Assembly (NCBI GenBank): GCA_905216155.1
Contig: CAJMSU010000003.1
Location: 11,064-75,063 of the forward strand
DNA: 64,000 nucleotides
Direction of reading: 5' to 3'
From: an uncultured bacterium
GTDB taxonomy: Bacteria > Bacillota_I > Bacilli_A > RF39 > UBA660
Shown: piece after piece, positions 1-8,264 of the stretch
Layout: each line of letters begins with the position of its first letter
Numbering within the stretch: the first letter of the stretch is position 1
Notes under the pieces: generated by a model
Database searches by the model: none
The model's input: only the letters and a program-made list of their open reading frames with translations
Told to the model about the DNA's origin: nothing
Position numbers and translations under genes: made by a program

Positions 1-2
1 CA

Positions 3-425
3 ATTTCTATTGATGTAGATAAATTAGAAGAATCTAAAATGTCAAAAGGTGATAAAATTGCTGATAAACTTAGCGAGATAGCAGGTAGTTGGACATTTAT
101 TATTATATTTGTTTTATTTTTAATTGGCTGGATTATTCTAAATTCTATTATTTTGGCAGAAGGGCAACAAATTGATGCCTACCCATTTATATTATTAAAT
201 TTAGTTTTATCATGTATTGCTGCTATTCAAGCACCAATAATTATGATGAGTCAAAATAGACAAGCAGAAAAAGATAGTTTAAGAAACCAAAACGATTATA
301 GAACAGATTTAAAAAGTGAATTAATATTAGAGTCATTACACGATGACATGGAAAAAATCTTAAAAAATCAAACAAAAATATTAAAATATATAAAAGAAAG
401 GGAAGAAAGTAATGAAAAAAAATAA
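3..425 (+). CDS. DUF1003 membrane protein, partial at left edge
   Basis: The frame is open to the first base, so the N-terminus is probably missing. The first ATG (39) has no clear ribosome binding site. Visible protein: a GSWTFI motif leading into a membrane helix, a short loop, a second helix containing AIQAPIIMMSQNRQ, then a charged, probably cytoplasmic tail of about 50 residues. This arrangement (GSW.FI helix, second helix ending in SQNRQ, R.D.....E) is the DUF1003 pattern. The biochemical role of DUF1003 is not established. The end overlaps the following lipoprotein gene by 14 nt, so the two are probably cotranscribed. Confidence 0.75.
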   Translation: MSIDVDKLEESKMSKGDKIADKLSEIAGSWTFIIIFVLFLIGWIILNSIILAEGQQIDAYPFILLNLVLSCIAAIQAPIIMMSQNRQAEKDSLRNQNDYRTDLKSELILESLHDDMEKILKNQTKILKYIKEREESNEKK

Positions 426-936
426 AATAATTCTTTTAACTATACTAGCATTATTATTAATAACAGGTTGTAATAATAAAACAGAAAATACTACTAGTAC
501 TACTGCAAGTGGCAATAGTGATACTACAGTAGAAAATAGTGAAGATACCAAAGTTGTAAATTGTACAAGAGAAGCAACTGCTAAAGACAATATAGAAGCA
601 TCATTTAACTATCAAATATATTATAAAGGAGACTATATTACTTTACTCCATGCAACAGAAAAAGTCACATCTGTTGATAGTAATAATTTAGATACTTATG
701 AAAACGCTTATAAAAACATAAAGAAGAGATATAATGGTCTAAAGTATTATGATACAAAAATTACAAGAGATGATACATCAGTAACAAACGATACAACTAT
801 AAACTATGAAAAAGTTGATACGAATAAACTATTAGAAATAGAAGGTAGTGAAGATAACGTAATAGAAAATGGTAAAGTAAAACTAGAAACATGGATGAAG
901 TTTGCTAAAAAATTAGGTGTAACTTGTGATAACTAA
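412..936 (+). CDS. Lipoprotein, YehR/DUF1307-like
   Basis: A signal peptide with lipobox LITGC (Cys at residue 20) predicts a membrane-anchored lipoprotein exported through Sec and processed by Lsp. It is followed by a Ser/Thr/Asn-rich linker and a roughly 125-residue domain beginning VVNCTRE and ending VTCDN. The two Cys may form a disulfide bond. The motifs TCxRE, YKGDYIT and NYEKVDT resemble YehR/DUF1307 lipoproteins of Firmicutes and enterobacteria, whose function is unknown. Family placement is from memory of the pattern and is moderately secure; lipoprotein status is well supported. It overlaps the DUF1003 gene and is closed by a strong terminator hairpin. Confidence 0.65.
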   Translation: MKKNKIILLTILALLLITGCNNKTENTTSTTASGNSDTTVENSEDTKVVNCTREATAKDNIEASFNYQIYYKGDYITLLHATEKVTSVDSNNLDTYENAYKNIKKRYNGLKYYDTKITRDDTSVTNDTTINYEKVDTNKLLEIEGSEDNVIENGKVKLETWMKFAKKLGVTCDN

Positions 937-953
937 TAAATATCACAAGTTTT
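922..953 (+). terminator. Intrinsic terminator of the lipoprotein gene
   Basis: A perfect 10-bp stem, ACTTGTGATA / TATCACAAGT (922-931 and 941-950), has a 9-nt loop and is followed by TTT. The stop codon lies in the loop. Confidence 0.8.
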
Positions 954-955
954 AT

Positions 956-1030
956 GTTTAGATAGTTTAAGGGATAAAATTTTCTCCTCCGACGGGAAAG
1001 ATAAGGGTTCGATTCCCTTTCTAAACACCA
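956..1030 (+). tRNA. tRNA-Arg (anticodon CCG)
   Basis: A full cloverleaf can be drawn by hand. The acceptor GTTTAGA/TCTAAAC is 7 of 7 paired. The D stem is GTTT/AAAT with GG in the loop. The anticodon stem TTCTC/GGGAA carries the loop CTCCGAC (anticodon CCG, reading CGG). The variable loop is AGAT, and the T arm is AAGGG-TTCGATT-CCCTT. The discriminator A and 3' CCA are encoded. Confidence 0.9.
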
Positions 1031-1058
1031 AATATATAGATATTTAAGTAGGTGAAAC

Positions 1059-1332
1059 ATGAATATTTTAGAGATACAAGATAGAACACCGACATTAATA
1101 AATCAATTATTAAATGTTATTTGTTAAGTATAATGAAATAGGAAAGAGTATAGGAAAACAACTATTAAATTATGGTATAAAAAATTATGATATCAAAGAA
1201 TTAACAGTAAATGAAGGAAGTCCAAATGCAGTAAATTTTTATAAACACTTAGGATTTAAAACATATAAAAGAGAAAATAAAGATGAACAAGGAAATCAAT
1301 ATCCAATTCTTTATATGAAATTAGAAAAATAA
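1059..1332 (+). pseudogene. GNAT acetyltransferase remnant (internal deletion plus frameshift)
   Basis: A ribosome binding site (AGGTG) precedes ATG 1059, which opens MNILEIQDRTPTLINQLLNV and hits TAA at 1125-1127. In the next frame, from 1114, the C-terminal half of a GNAT N-acetyltransferase is readable: MLFV, then IGKSIGKQLLNYGIKNYDI (the acetyl-CoA loop region), LTVNEGSPNAVNFYKHLGFKTYKR and the usual tail YPILYMKLEK. About 60-70 residues between the two parts, present in intact GNAT proteins of this type (N-terminus ...LLNVWE, then strands 1-3), are missing, and the junction shifts the frame. The downstream ORF alone is too short (72 residues) to be an active acetyltransferase. It lies between two tRNA genes. 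Confidence 0.75.
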
Positions 1333-1406
1333 AAAATATATAATAAATATAGTAAAATAATAATTTTTGTAGCAAGAAAACTTTATTTATGATATATATT
1401 ATATAT

Positions 1407-1480
1407 GCCGATTTAGTTTAGTGGTAAAACAGGCCTTTGGTAAGGGTCAGAGGACATTTCAATTATGTCATTCGGCACCA
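1407..1480 (+). tRNA. tRNA-Thr (anticodon GGT)
   Basis: The D arm is GTTT/AAAC with GG in its loop. The anticodon stem GGCCT/GGGTC carries the loop TTGGTAA (anticodon GGT, reading ACC). The T arm is GACAT-TTCAATT-ATGTC, with discriminator A and encoded CCA. The acceptor GCCGATT/ATTCGGC has one T-T mismatch at the sixth pair, which is unusual but may be tolerated. A strong terminator follows at 1521. Confidence 0.82.
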
Positions 1481-1520
1481 TTGATGAATCTATTCGAATA
1501 GTTCGAACTTTGATATATAA

Positions 1521-1546
1521 AAATCAATCGAAACGATTGATTTTTT
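1521..1546 (+). terminator. Intrinsic terminator after tRNA-Thr
   Basis: A perfect 10-bp stem, AAATCAATCG / CGATTGATTT, has an AAA loop and runs into a T tract. Confidence 0.85.
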
Positions 1547-1656
1547 CATTTAGAAAAAAATGTATAATAGGTTTAACTTTAAAAAGAAAAAATTTACTTC
1601 TTCAAATACATTTAGATATTTGATATACTATATTTATATAGGAAGGACTGATAAAA

Positions 1657-2385
1657 ATGGCAAAATTTATGCTTATAGCTGGAGGAAATGTTGGTAGAGG
1701 AAGAACAGATTACGAAACTAAAAACATAGATAAAGAAATAGTAAAAATGACTGAAAAAGAAGAACCTAATTTCTTATTTGTAGGACTTGCTAGTAATTTT
1801 TCTGATTCTTATTATGATACTATGAAAAAAATATATAGTAATTTAGGTTGTAAATGTAGCTATCTAAAAAAGAAAAATATTATAAATAATAGAGATATAG
1901 TAATAAATAAAATGTCATCTGCTGATATTATATATTTTTGTGGAGGAAATTCTATAAAACTTGTAAATGATTTAAAGGAATACGATTTAGTTGATCTATT
2001 AGATGAGCAAATAAAAAACAACACCGTAATAGCAGGTATGTCAGCTGGTGCTATTATGTTATCTAAATATGGATATTCTGATTCTTTAAAATTAACAGGC
2101 GAAAGTGACAAATATGATTTCGTTGAAGGACTTAACTTCTTACCAATAGTTTTTTGTCCACATTATATACCAGAAGAAGAAAAAGCTCTTGAACTATCAA
2201 ATGATTTAAAAAACTATAATTATAAAGTTGTAGCAGCAGAAGATAAATGTGCTATTAAAATAGTTGATGATACGTATGAAATTATAAGAGAACAAGATAA
2301 TATTAATAGTTATATTTGTACATATGAAAAAGAATTTGTTTGTAAAAAATTAGAAGATAAAGGAAATATAAAAGGGTTGATGTAG
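1657..2385 (+). CDS. Peptidase S51 (dipeptidase E)-like protein
   Basis: A 242-residue cytoplasmic enzyme of the class I glutamine amidotransferase-like fold. Visible marks are the N-terminal strand FMLIAGG, the FCGGN turn (about 94-98), the nucleophile elbow GMSAGA with Ser129, and a downstream CPHYIPEE segment that probably supplies the catalytic His. Peptidase E removes N-terminal Asp from dipeptides; the substrate here is unproven because this family also includes cyanophycinase-like members. The start ATG has GGAAGG upstream. The stop codon abuts the next gene with no spacer, so it is likely an operon with the metallo-beta-lactamase gene. Confidence 0.8.
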   Translation: MAKFMLIAGGNVGRGRTDYETKNIDKEIVKMTEKEEPNFLFVGLASNFSDSYYDTMKKIYSNLGCKCSYLKKKNIINNRDIVINKMSSADIIYFCGGNSIKLVNDLKEYDLVDLLDEQIKNNTVIAGMSAGAIMLSKYGYSDSLKLTGESDKYDFVEGLNFLPIVFCPHYIPEEEKALELSNDLKNYNYKVVAAEDKCAIKIVDDTYEIIREQDNINSYICTYEKEFVCKKLEDKGNIKGLM

Positions 2386-2387
2386 TG

Positions 2388-3293
2388 ATGAATAAAAAAA
2401 GTCAAAAATTTGTTTTAAGTTTAGTTATTTTCTTAGTAGCAATCATTGGTACTTTTTATCAAAAAAAAGATGAAGTAAAAAATATCAATAAAAGAGAAGA
2501 AGTAGTTAATACCATTAATTATGATCATGATTTATCAGTATACTTTATAGATGTTGGGCAAGCAGACTGTATATTAGTAAAAGATAATGATGAATACGCT
2601 CTAATTGATGCTGGCAATAATGAAGATGGTATGAAATTAGTGAATTATTTTAAAAGTTTAAACATAACCGATTTTAAATACGTATTTGGAACTCATGCCC
2701 ATGAAGACCATATAGGTGGTATGGACAATATTATAGATAATTTCAATATAGAAAATTTCTATATGCCAAATGCTATTACAACTACTAAGACTTTTGAAGA
2801 TGTTTTAGATGGCTTAGATAGAAAAAAAATTAAATTTCAAACCCCAAACGTAAATGATGACTTTAAATTAAATAATGCTACATTTAAAGTCTTACACATA
2901 GGAGACAATAAAAAGGATTTAAATGATACATCAGTTGTATTAAGATTAGAATATGGTAATACATCATATCTTTTAATGGGAGATGCTACAAGTAACGTAG
3001 AAAAAGACTTACTAAATAATAATATTAATTTAAAAAGCGATGTTTTAAAAGTTGGACATCATGGTTCTAATTACTCATCAACTATAGATTTTTTAAATAG
3101 AGTAAAACCAGAGTATGCCATAATTGAAGTTGGTAAAAACAATTCATATAATCATCCAAGACAAGAAACACTAGATAAATTAAAAGACATTAATGCTGAA
3201 GTATACAGAACAGATTTAGATGGTACTATTGTAGCAACATCAGATGGTAATTCTATTAAAATAGAAACTATTAAAACAGATACTAATGGATAG
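2388..3293 (+). CDS. ComEC/Rec2-like metallo-beta-lactamase domain protein
   Basis: One N-terminal hydrophobic segment (SLVIFLVAIIGTFY), then a metallo-beta-lactamase fold. Metal ligands are visible in THAHEDHIGG (HxHxDH), MGDAT and GHHGSNYSST. The start of the domain, FIDVGQADC, is characteristic of the stand-alone version of the ComEC C-terminal domain. No ComEC membrane channel is present, so this is probably an extracytoplasmic, membrane-anchored hydrolase or nuclease rather than the DNA uptake pore. A GTG at 2385 also opens the frame, but ATG 2388 is preferred. The following DUF3006 gene is a frequent neighbour of such proteins. Confidence 0.85.
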   Translation: MNKKSQKFVLSLVIFLVAIIGTFYQKKDEVKNINKREEVVNTINYDHDLSVYFIDVGQADCILVKDNDEYALIDAGNNEDGMKLVNYFKSLNITDFKYVFGTHAHEDHIGGMDNIIDNFNIENFYMPNAITTTKTFEDVLDGLDRKKIKFQTPNVNDDFKLNNATFKVLHIGDNKKDLNDTSVVLRLEYGNTSYLLMGDATSNVEKDLLNNNINLKSDVLKVGHHGSNYSSTIDFLNRVKPEYAIIEVGKNNSYNHPRQETLDKLKDINAEVYRTDLDGTIVATSDGNSIKIETIKTDTNG

Positions 3294-3301
3294 GTGATAA
3301 A

Positions 3302-3523
3302 ATGAAATATGCAATCGATCAAATAATAGATAATATTGCTATACTAGAAAATATAGAAACAAAAGAAAAATTGGAAGTTGATACTAAATTACTACCAAAA
3401 AATGTTAAAGAAAAAAATGTTTTAGTAGAAAAAAACGGCAAATATTTTAAAGATAAAAAAGAAGAAGAAGCAAGGCTTAAAAGAATAGAAGAAAAATTAA
3501 AAAGATTACAAAACTTAGATTAA
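3302..3523 (+). CDS. DUF3006 small protein
   Basis: A 73-residue protein. The N-terminus MKYAIDQIIDNIAILEN reads as a small beta barrel (xxIDRIEG.xAVLE type), followed by a charged alpha-helical tail rich in Lys and Glu. This is the DUF3006 pattern, commonly found directly downstream of ComEC-like metallo-beta-lactamase genes, as here (8-bp gap). The function is unknown. The ribosome binding site is AGGTGATAAA within the preceding gap. Confidence 0.75.
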   Translation: MKYAIDQIIDNIAILENIETKEKLEVDTKLLPKNVKEKNVLVEKNGKYFKDKKEEEARLKRIEEKLKRLQNLD

Positions 3524-3527
3524 TTTA

Positions 3528-3536
3528 TGATATAAT
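3528..3536 (+). promoter_or_regulatory. Extended -10 promoter element
   Basis: TGA followed by TATAAT (3531-3536) lies 26 bp before the start of the gene at 3563. No convincing -35 is seen, which is typical of TGn-extended promoters. Confidence 0.5.
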
Positions 3537-3562
3537 TAATTAGAATAATTAAGGAGAAGGCT

Positions 3563-4054
3563 ATGACACAAGATAAAAAAAGTATAAAAATAATAATAGG
3601 AATGTTTATATTACTAGTTATAATTATAGTACCACCAGTATTAAGAACACTAATTCCTAAAACAAATACAATTGTTACTAAACAAAAAGAAGATATAATA
3701 ACAACTCTTACATGTACTAAAGGATTTAAGACAGAAAATATTATAGAAATAGCAACTATCACATACAAAAACAATGAACTTCTATCAAACAAAATAACTT
3801 ATAATAAGGTTAATACAATAGATCAAGAAAACAATATAAATAGCATTTTACCATCACAAGAAATAGAATTTTTCAAAGGAGTTAATGGTATTAAAATAGA
3901 AGAAAATGATGAAAGTACCACTGTTATACTTGATAATAACCTACTTGCAAACAATCAATCTAACAGTACTTTAAACAATTACTTACTAAACATAAATGAA
4001 GAAAAAACATATTATGAAAATCAAGGATATACATGCAAAAAAGAGGCTAACTAG
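3563..4054 (+). CDS. Membrane-anchored protein of unknown function
   Basis: 163 residues with one N-terminal membrane anchor (IIIGMFILLVIIIVPPVL) and an external domain of about 125 residues. The external part begins TLTCTKGF and ends GYTCKKEAN. This Cys layout (one near the start of the domain, one at the very end) recalls the lipoprotein at 412-936, so a distant relationship is possible but not shown. The ribosome binding site is AAGGAG. It has its own extended -10 promoter and a shared terminator with the convergent germination gene. No function can be assigned. Confidence 0.6.
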   Translation: MTQDKKSIKIIIGMFILLVIIIVPPVLRTLIPKTNTIVTKQKEDIITTLTCTKGFKTENIIEIATITYKNNELLSNKITYNKVNTIDQENNINSILPSQEIEFFKGVNGIKIEENDESTTVILDNNLLANNQSNSTLNNYLLNINEEKTYYENQGYTCKKEAN

Positions 4055-4062
4055 TCTCTTTT
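4039..4062. terminator. Bidirectional terminator between convergent genes
   Basis: The stem AAAAGAGGC / GTCTCTTTT has a 6-nt loop and is followed on the plus strand by TTAATTTTTT. The ends of both convergent genes fall inside the stem. Confidence 0.75.
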
Positions 4063-4445
4063 AATTTTTTATAAATATTACTCTTAGTATGATATATTTT
4101 TTTACATTTTATTCTTAAATCTTTTTTTATTTTGTCACTAGTATCAAGATTAGTTATTATAAATCTTGTTTTATCTAAATATATTTTTTTACGTGTTTTT
4201 TTAACTATCTTTTTATATGCATTTTCTAATGTATTGGCATCATCATAATAATATTGATATTTATAATTAATTCCTTGATCATCTTTTATTGGAATTATCT
4301 CTCTTAGATATACTGTATAATGATCATCTTTATAACTAACACCAATCCCTTCAACAATAGCCAAATTATTTAATTCTACATAATCAGGAATATTAAAGAA
4401 AAGAGAAATAACAATTAATGTCATAAATAAAATAGAACGTCTCAT
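4047..4445 (-). CDS. GerAC/GerKC-like germination protein, N-terminal domain only
   Basis: 132 residues. The pattern after the signal segment, VELNNLAIVEGIGVSY, matches the N-terminus of Ger(x)C spore-germination proteins (xELNxLAIVxGIGID), and the rest fits the first part of domain 1. The family is normally about 370-400 residues, so at least two thirds is absent. The lipobox Cys expected just before the xELN motif (GCWD..EL) is replaced (NIPDYVEL), so it is probably not lipidated. The ATG overlaps the stop of the GerA gene by one base. No remainder of the gene lies downstream. It may be a reduced functional form or a decayed gene. Confidence 0.7.
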   Translation of the reverse strand: MRRSILFMTLIVISLFFNIPDYVELNNLAIVEGIGVSYKDDHYTVYLREIIPIKDDQGINYKYQYYYDDANTLENAYKKIVKKTRKKIYLDKTRFIITNLDTSDKIKKDLRIKCKKIYHTKSNIYKKLKETS

Positions 4446-5842
4446 TATTTATATCTACCCCTTATAAAATTTTTTGTAAGATACGAATTTCTAAATTTTG
4501 TATTAGAATCTTTTTTTATAATAGAATCCAATATTTCCCTTTTATCAAATGGAATAAAAGGTGATAAGTAGGAATATCCATAGCTCTTAATAGAAAATAA
4601 TTTAGTCATTAACATTATTAATCCAATAACAACACCATACATTCCAAAAAAAGCTGATAAAAATAGAATAAATATTTTGTAAAATCTAATAACATTAACT
4701 AACTCATTTGATGGAAAGATAAGACCTGCTATAGAAGATATGGCTATGATAATTATCATAATAGGGGAGACTATTCCAGCACTAACAGCAGCATCCCCTA
4801 AGATAAGACCACCCAAAATAGAAACAGCCGATCCAGTAGTTGCAGACATTCTAATATCAGATTCTTTTAATATTTCAAAAGCTACAATCATAAATAGTGC
4901 TTCTATATAGGCAGCAAAAGGTACAAAAGTTCTACCTGATTTTAAAACCATTAATAGCTTCATAGGTACTAAATTATAATTTCTTGTTGTAATTGATATA
5001 TATAAAGCAGGCAAAAATATAGCTATTAAAAAGGCAAATGCTCTAATAATTCTAATAAACGTAGTATTAAAATCTTTTTGATAATAATCATCTACTGTAT
5101 GAAAAAAATCTACTAAAAAACTTGGTAAAATTATAGCATAAGGACTCATATCAGTAATAATTATAATTTTACCCTCTAAAAGTGACATAGAAGCCTTATC
5201 TGGCCTTTCAGTAAGCGTAACAGTTGGAAATAAATTTTTTTTATTTTCAAGAGTATTCTTTAAATAACTTGCATCTATTATTCCATCTATATTAATCTTT
5301 TTTATATCAGAAACAATCTTCTTTACAAGATTATCTGGTGCTATTGAATCCATATATAAAATACCAACCTTTGTTTCTGTATACCTACCAATATTTATAC
5401 TTTTAACTACTAAATCACTACTTTTAATTCTTCTTCTAATAAGTCCAACATTAGTATTATAATTTTCACTAAAAGCATCCTTTGGACCAGTAATAGATAG
5501 TTCACTTTCAACAGTAGCAATACCCCGATCTAAATTTTTTTTAACTTCTATTGCATATATCCTTTGACATAAAATAATCAAAAATCCCTTATTAATATAA
5601 TTAACTATTTCCTCTTTTTTTATTGAAATTATATTTACCTCTGGCAATACATTTTCAAGTTTAGCTAAATTTCTGTATTTAATAGATAACAATTTTTTAA
5701 GAGTAAAATTATTAATTGAATCACTACTACATAATACCTCATTATATATTAAATATATTTTTTTCTTATTTATACTAACTACCTTAAATTTATAATCATC
5801 ACTTTTTCCTAATCCTTTTTTTATTTTTTCTACCAAAAGCAT
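4445..5842 (-). CDS. GerA-family spore germination protein (A subunit)
   Basis: 465 residues, the normal length for Ger(x)A. There is a soluble N-terminal domain (about 1-250) containing GPKDAFSEN, NVGLIRRRI and VGILYMDSIA. A membrane domain with about five helices follows, including the conserved LVDFFHTVDDYYQ, FVPFAAYIEALFMIVAFEILKESDIRM and GDAAVSAGIVSP. In Bacillus, A, B and C subunits form nutrient-gated channels in the spore inner membrane. Only A and a short C partner are encoded here and no B permease follows. Its presence implies the organism makes endospores. It is divergent from the neighbouring methyltransferase gene. Confidence 0.92.
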   Translation of the reverse strand: MLLVEKIKKGLGKSDDYKFKVVSINKKKIYLIYNEVLCSSDSINNFTLKKLLSIKYRNLAKLENVLPEVNIISIKKEEIVNYINKGFLIILCQRIYAIEVKKNLDRGIATVESELSITGPKDAFSENYNTNVGLIRRRIKSSDLVVKSINIGRYTETKVGILYMDSIAPDNLVKKIVSDIKKINIDGIIDASYLKNTLENKKNLFPTVTLTERPDKASMSLLEGKIIIITDMSPYAIILPSFLVDFFHTVDDYYQKDFNTTFIRIIRAFAFLIAIFLPALYISITTRNYNLVPMKLLMVLKSGRTFVPFAAYIEALFMIVAFEILKESDIRMSATTGSAVSILGGLILGDAAVSAGIVSPIMIIIIAISSIAGLIFPSNELVNVIRFYKIFILFLSAFFGMYGVVIGLIMLMTKLFSIKSYGYSYLSPFIPFDKREILDSIIKKDSNTKFRNSYLTKNFIRGRYK

Positions 5843-5918
5843 AATATCACCATTATTATTATGAGTAATTAATTTATTTATATGTAAAAAAATGTTATAA
5901 TGAAAAGGAGGTGTTAGT

Positions 5919-7139
5919 GTGAAGTGTGTAATTAATAACTTAGATCATTATGGTAGAGGAATAGCAAAAATAAATAATAAAGTATGTTTTATAGAAAATG
6001 CCTTACCAGGTGAAATTGTAGAAATAAAAATAACAAAAGATAAGAAAAAATATTTAGAAGCAAAAGTAACTAACTATTTAGAAGTATCAGATAAAAGAAT
6101 AAAAGAGAAATGCCCTTATTTTGATATTTGTGGTGGCTGCAATCTACTTCACATAGATAATGAAGATGAAAATACCTTTAAAGAAAAAAAAGTACATGAA
6201 TTAATAGAAAAATTTACAACTATCAATGATTTTTCATTTAAAAATATTAGTAGTAATAAAGAATATAATTATAGAAATAAAGTTGTATTTCATGTTAAAG
6301 ATAAACACTTAGGATTTTATAAAAGAAAAACCAATGATTTAATAGAAATTAATAATTGTCTATTACTATGTAATGAAATTAATAAACTTATACCAATTTT
6401 AAAATCATTAGTAAAACTAGCTGGTAATGATATAACGACAATTACTGTAAAAATTGGTAATATAACAAATGAAACTTTAATTGATATAAAAGGAAAAGTA
6501 AAAAAATATGATATTTTACTAGATATAGTTGATGTTTTAATTATAAATAATAAATGTATTACTAAAAAAAGTTCTATTATATCTATAATTGATAATAAAA
6601 AATATTTAATCTCAGCTAACTCATTCTTTCAAATTAATAAGTATGAAACTAAGTATTTATATGATGAAGTATTAAATATAATTAAATCGAAAAATGCAAA
6701 AAATGTACTTGATTTATATTGTGGTACAGGAACTATTGGAATATACATAAGTGATTATGTAAAGTCTGTTATAGGAATTGAGGTTGTAAAAGAGGCAATA
6801 GATGATGCTAATAAAAATAGCAAATTAAATAGTTGTAATAATATTAACTTTATTGCTGGAAAAGTTGAGGATATAATTCCAACTATAAATAAAAAAATTG
6901 ATACTATTATTATGGATCCACCAAGAAGTGGTATTGATAGAAAAACTATTGATAATATTTATAGAATTAATCCTGAAAATATTATATACATATCTTGTGA
7001 TCCAGTAACACTTTCAAGAGATATAAATATTTTAAAAGACAAATATAAAATAGAATACATTCGTCCCTTCAATATGTTTCCTAAAACTTATCATGTGGAA
7101 TGTATTTCAGTACTACATCGAAAAAACTTTGAAAAATAA
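5919..7139 (+). CDS. rlmD: 23S rRNA (uracil-5-)-methyltransferase, RlmD/RumA/TrmA-type
   Basis: 406 residues. An N-terminal TRAM-like RNA-binding domain (GRGIAK...FIENALPGE) is followed by an iron-sulfur Cys set (C65, C71, C74 in CPYFDICGGC plus a later Cys near NNCLL). The SAM-binding motif is LDLYCGTGTIGIY, the catalytic Asp-Pro-Pro is MDPPRSG, and the nucleophile motif is ISCDPVTLSRD. Enzymes of this class form 5-methyluridine in rRNA (or tRNA); the exact target site cannot be told from sequence alone because Bacillus has several paralogues. The start at ATG-like GTG 5919 follows AAAGGAGGTG. Confidence 0.88.
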   Translation: MKCVINNLDHYGRGIAKINNKVCFIENALPGEIVEIKITKDKKKYLEAKVTNYLEVSDKRIKEKCPYFDICGGCNLLHIDNEDENTFKEKKVHELIEKFTTINDFSFKNISSNKEYNYRNKVVFHVKDKHLGFYKRKTNDLIEINNCLLLCNEINKLIPILKSLVKLAGNDITTITVKIGNITNETLIDIKGKVKKYDILLDIVDVLIINNKCITKKSSIISIIDNKKYLISANSFFQINKYETKYLYDEVLNIIKSKNAKNVLDLYCGTGTIGIYISDYVKSVIGIEVVKEAIDDANKNSKLNSCNNINFIAGKVEDIIPTINKKIDTIIMDPPRSGIDRKTIDNIYRINPENIIYISCDPVTLSRDINILKDKYKIEYIRPFNMFPKTYHVECISVLHRKNFEK

Positions 7140-7367
7140 ATTTGTGAATATATCAAATACTTGCAGAGAAAATAAATAGTATATACAGTAGCAAATACTG
7201 ATGGAACAGGATTTAAGGATGAAATTTAATTTAAGTGAATGTATAACTAAAGTAGATTGGATGAAATATATTTAAACAAATAATATTACTAGGTAAATAT
7301 ATAAGAAACTAAAAAAGCAATAAAAATATAATATATAAAATAAATCATAAACAAATTAGGAGTAAAT

Positions 7368-8264
7368 ATGAACAATAATTTTAAAGTTGCAATTTTACAA
7401 TTAAATGGAAGTAATAATTTAAATGAATCTTTAAATAAAGGTATTAAATCATGTAAAAGGGCAAAGAAGATGGGTGCCCATCTAGCAGTATTTCCAGAAA
7501 TGTGGAGTATTGGTTATGAAATGCCAAATAGTAATGAAGATTTAAATAGTTGGTTAGAAAAAGCAATATCAGAAGACAGTTATTATCTTCTAACATTTAA
7601 AGAACTAGCCAAAACGTTAAATATGGCCATTGCTATAACATTTCTTGAAAAAACAAAAAAATTACCAAAAAATTCTGTAATTATATATGACAGATTTGGA
7701 AATAAAATTTTAAAATATTCCAAGGTCCATACAGTTGATTTTAAGATGGAAAAATATACAGAACCTGGAACTAAGTTTTATGTTCAAAAACTAGATTATG
7801 GAATAGGAAAAGTAAACATTGGTGCTATGATATGTTTTGATAGAGAATTTCCAGAAAGTGCAAGAATATTAATGTTAAAAAGTGCCGAAATTGTACTAGT
7901 ACCAAACGCTTGTTATATGTCAAAAATAAGACTAGATCAACTAAAGGTTAGAGCATATGAAAATATGATAGGAATAGTAACAGTTAATTATTGTAATTAT
8001 GGAGGAAAATCATCAGCATTTACACCTGTTGTAAGAGATGAAAATAAAAAGGAATTAAATAGTGAAATTCTAATTATGGATGAAAAAGAAGATATTCAAA
8101 TAGTAGAGTTTAATTTAAATGAAATAAGAAATTATAGAAAAAGAGAAAATCATGGAGATGCATATAGAAAACCATTTTTATATAAATATATAAGTGAAAA
8201 CCATGTTAAAGAGCCATTTATAAGAAAAGATTCAAGAAGAAAGTTTAAAGGAAAAATTTTATGA
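7368..8264 (+). CDS. Carbon-nitrogen hydrolase (nitrilase superfamily)
   Basis: 298 residues. The Glu-Lys-Cys triad is visible: FPEMWSIGYE (Glu), KYSKVHTVDF (Lys) and MICFDREFPES (Cys). N-terminal VAILQLNGSNN is the usual first strand. Members hydrolyse amides such as N-carbamoylputrescine or omega-amides; the N-carbamoyl-type CFDREFPE motif is seen but the substrate is not determinable. The start has the ribosome binding site TTAGGAG. The stop TGA overlaps the following acetyltransferase ATG (ATGA), so the two genes are translationally coupled. Confidence 0.88.
   Translation: MNNNFKVAILQLNGSNNLNESLNKGIKSCKRAKKMGAHLAVFPEMWSIGYEMPNSNEDLNSWLEKAISEDSYYLLTFKELAKTLNMAIAITFLEKTKKLPKNSVIIYDRFGNKILKYSKVHTVDFKMEKYTEPGTKFYVQKLDYGIGKVNIGAMICFDREFPESARILMLKSAEIVLVPNACYMSKIRLDQLKVRAYENMIGIVTVNYCNYGGKSSAFTPVVRDENKKELNSEILIMDEKEDIQIVEFNLNEIRNYRKRENHGDAYRKPFLYKYISENHVKEPFIRKDSRRKFKGKIL

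Noticed and set aside
381..590. Minus-strand ORF of 69 residues inside the lipoprotein gene
   Set aside because: A shadow of the plus-strand lipoprotein gene in another frame; no ribosome binding site and hydrophobic low-complexity translation.
7140..7367. Possible decayed gene between the methyltransferase and nitrilase genes
   Set aside because: Short readable pieces (such as ANTDGTGFKDEI) occur but are broken by many stops in all frames and match no family I know; not enough to call a pseudogene.
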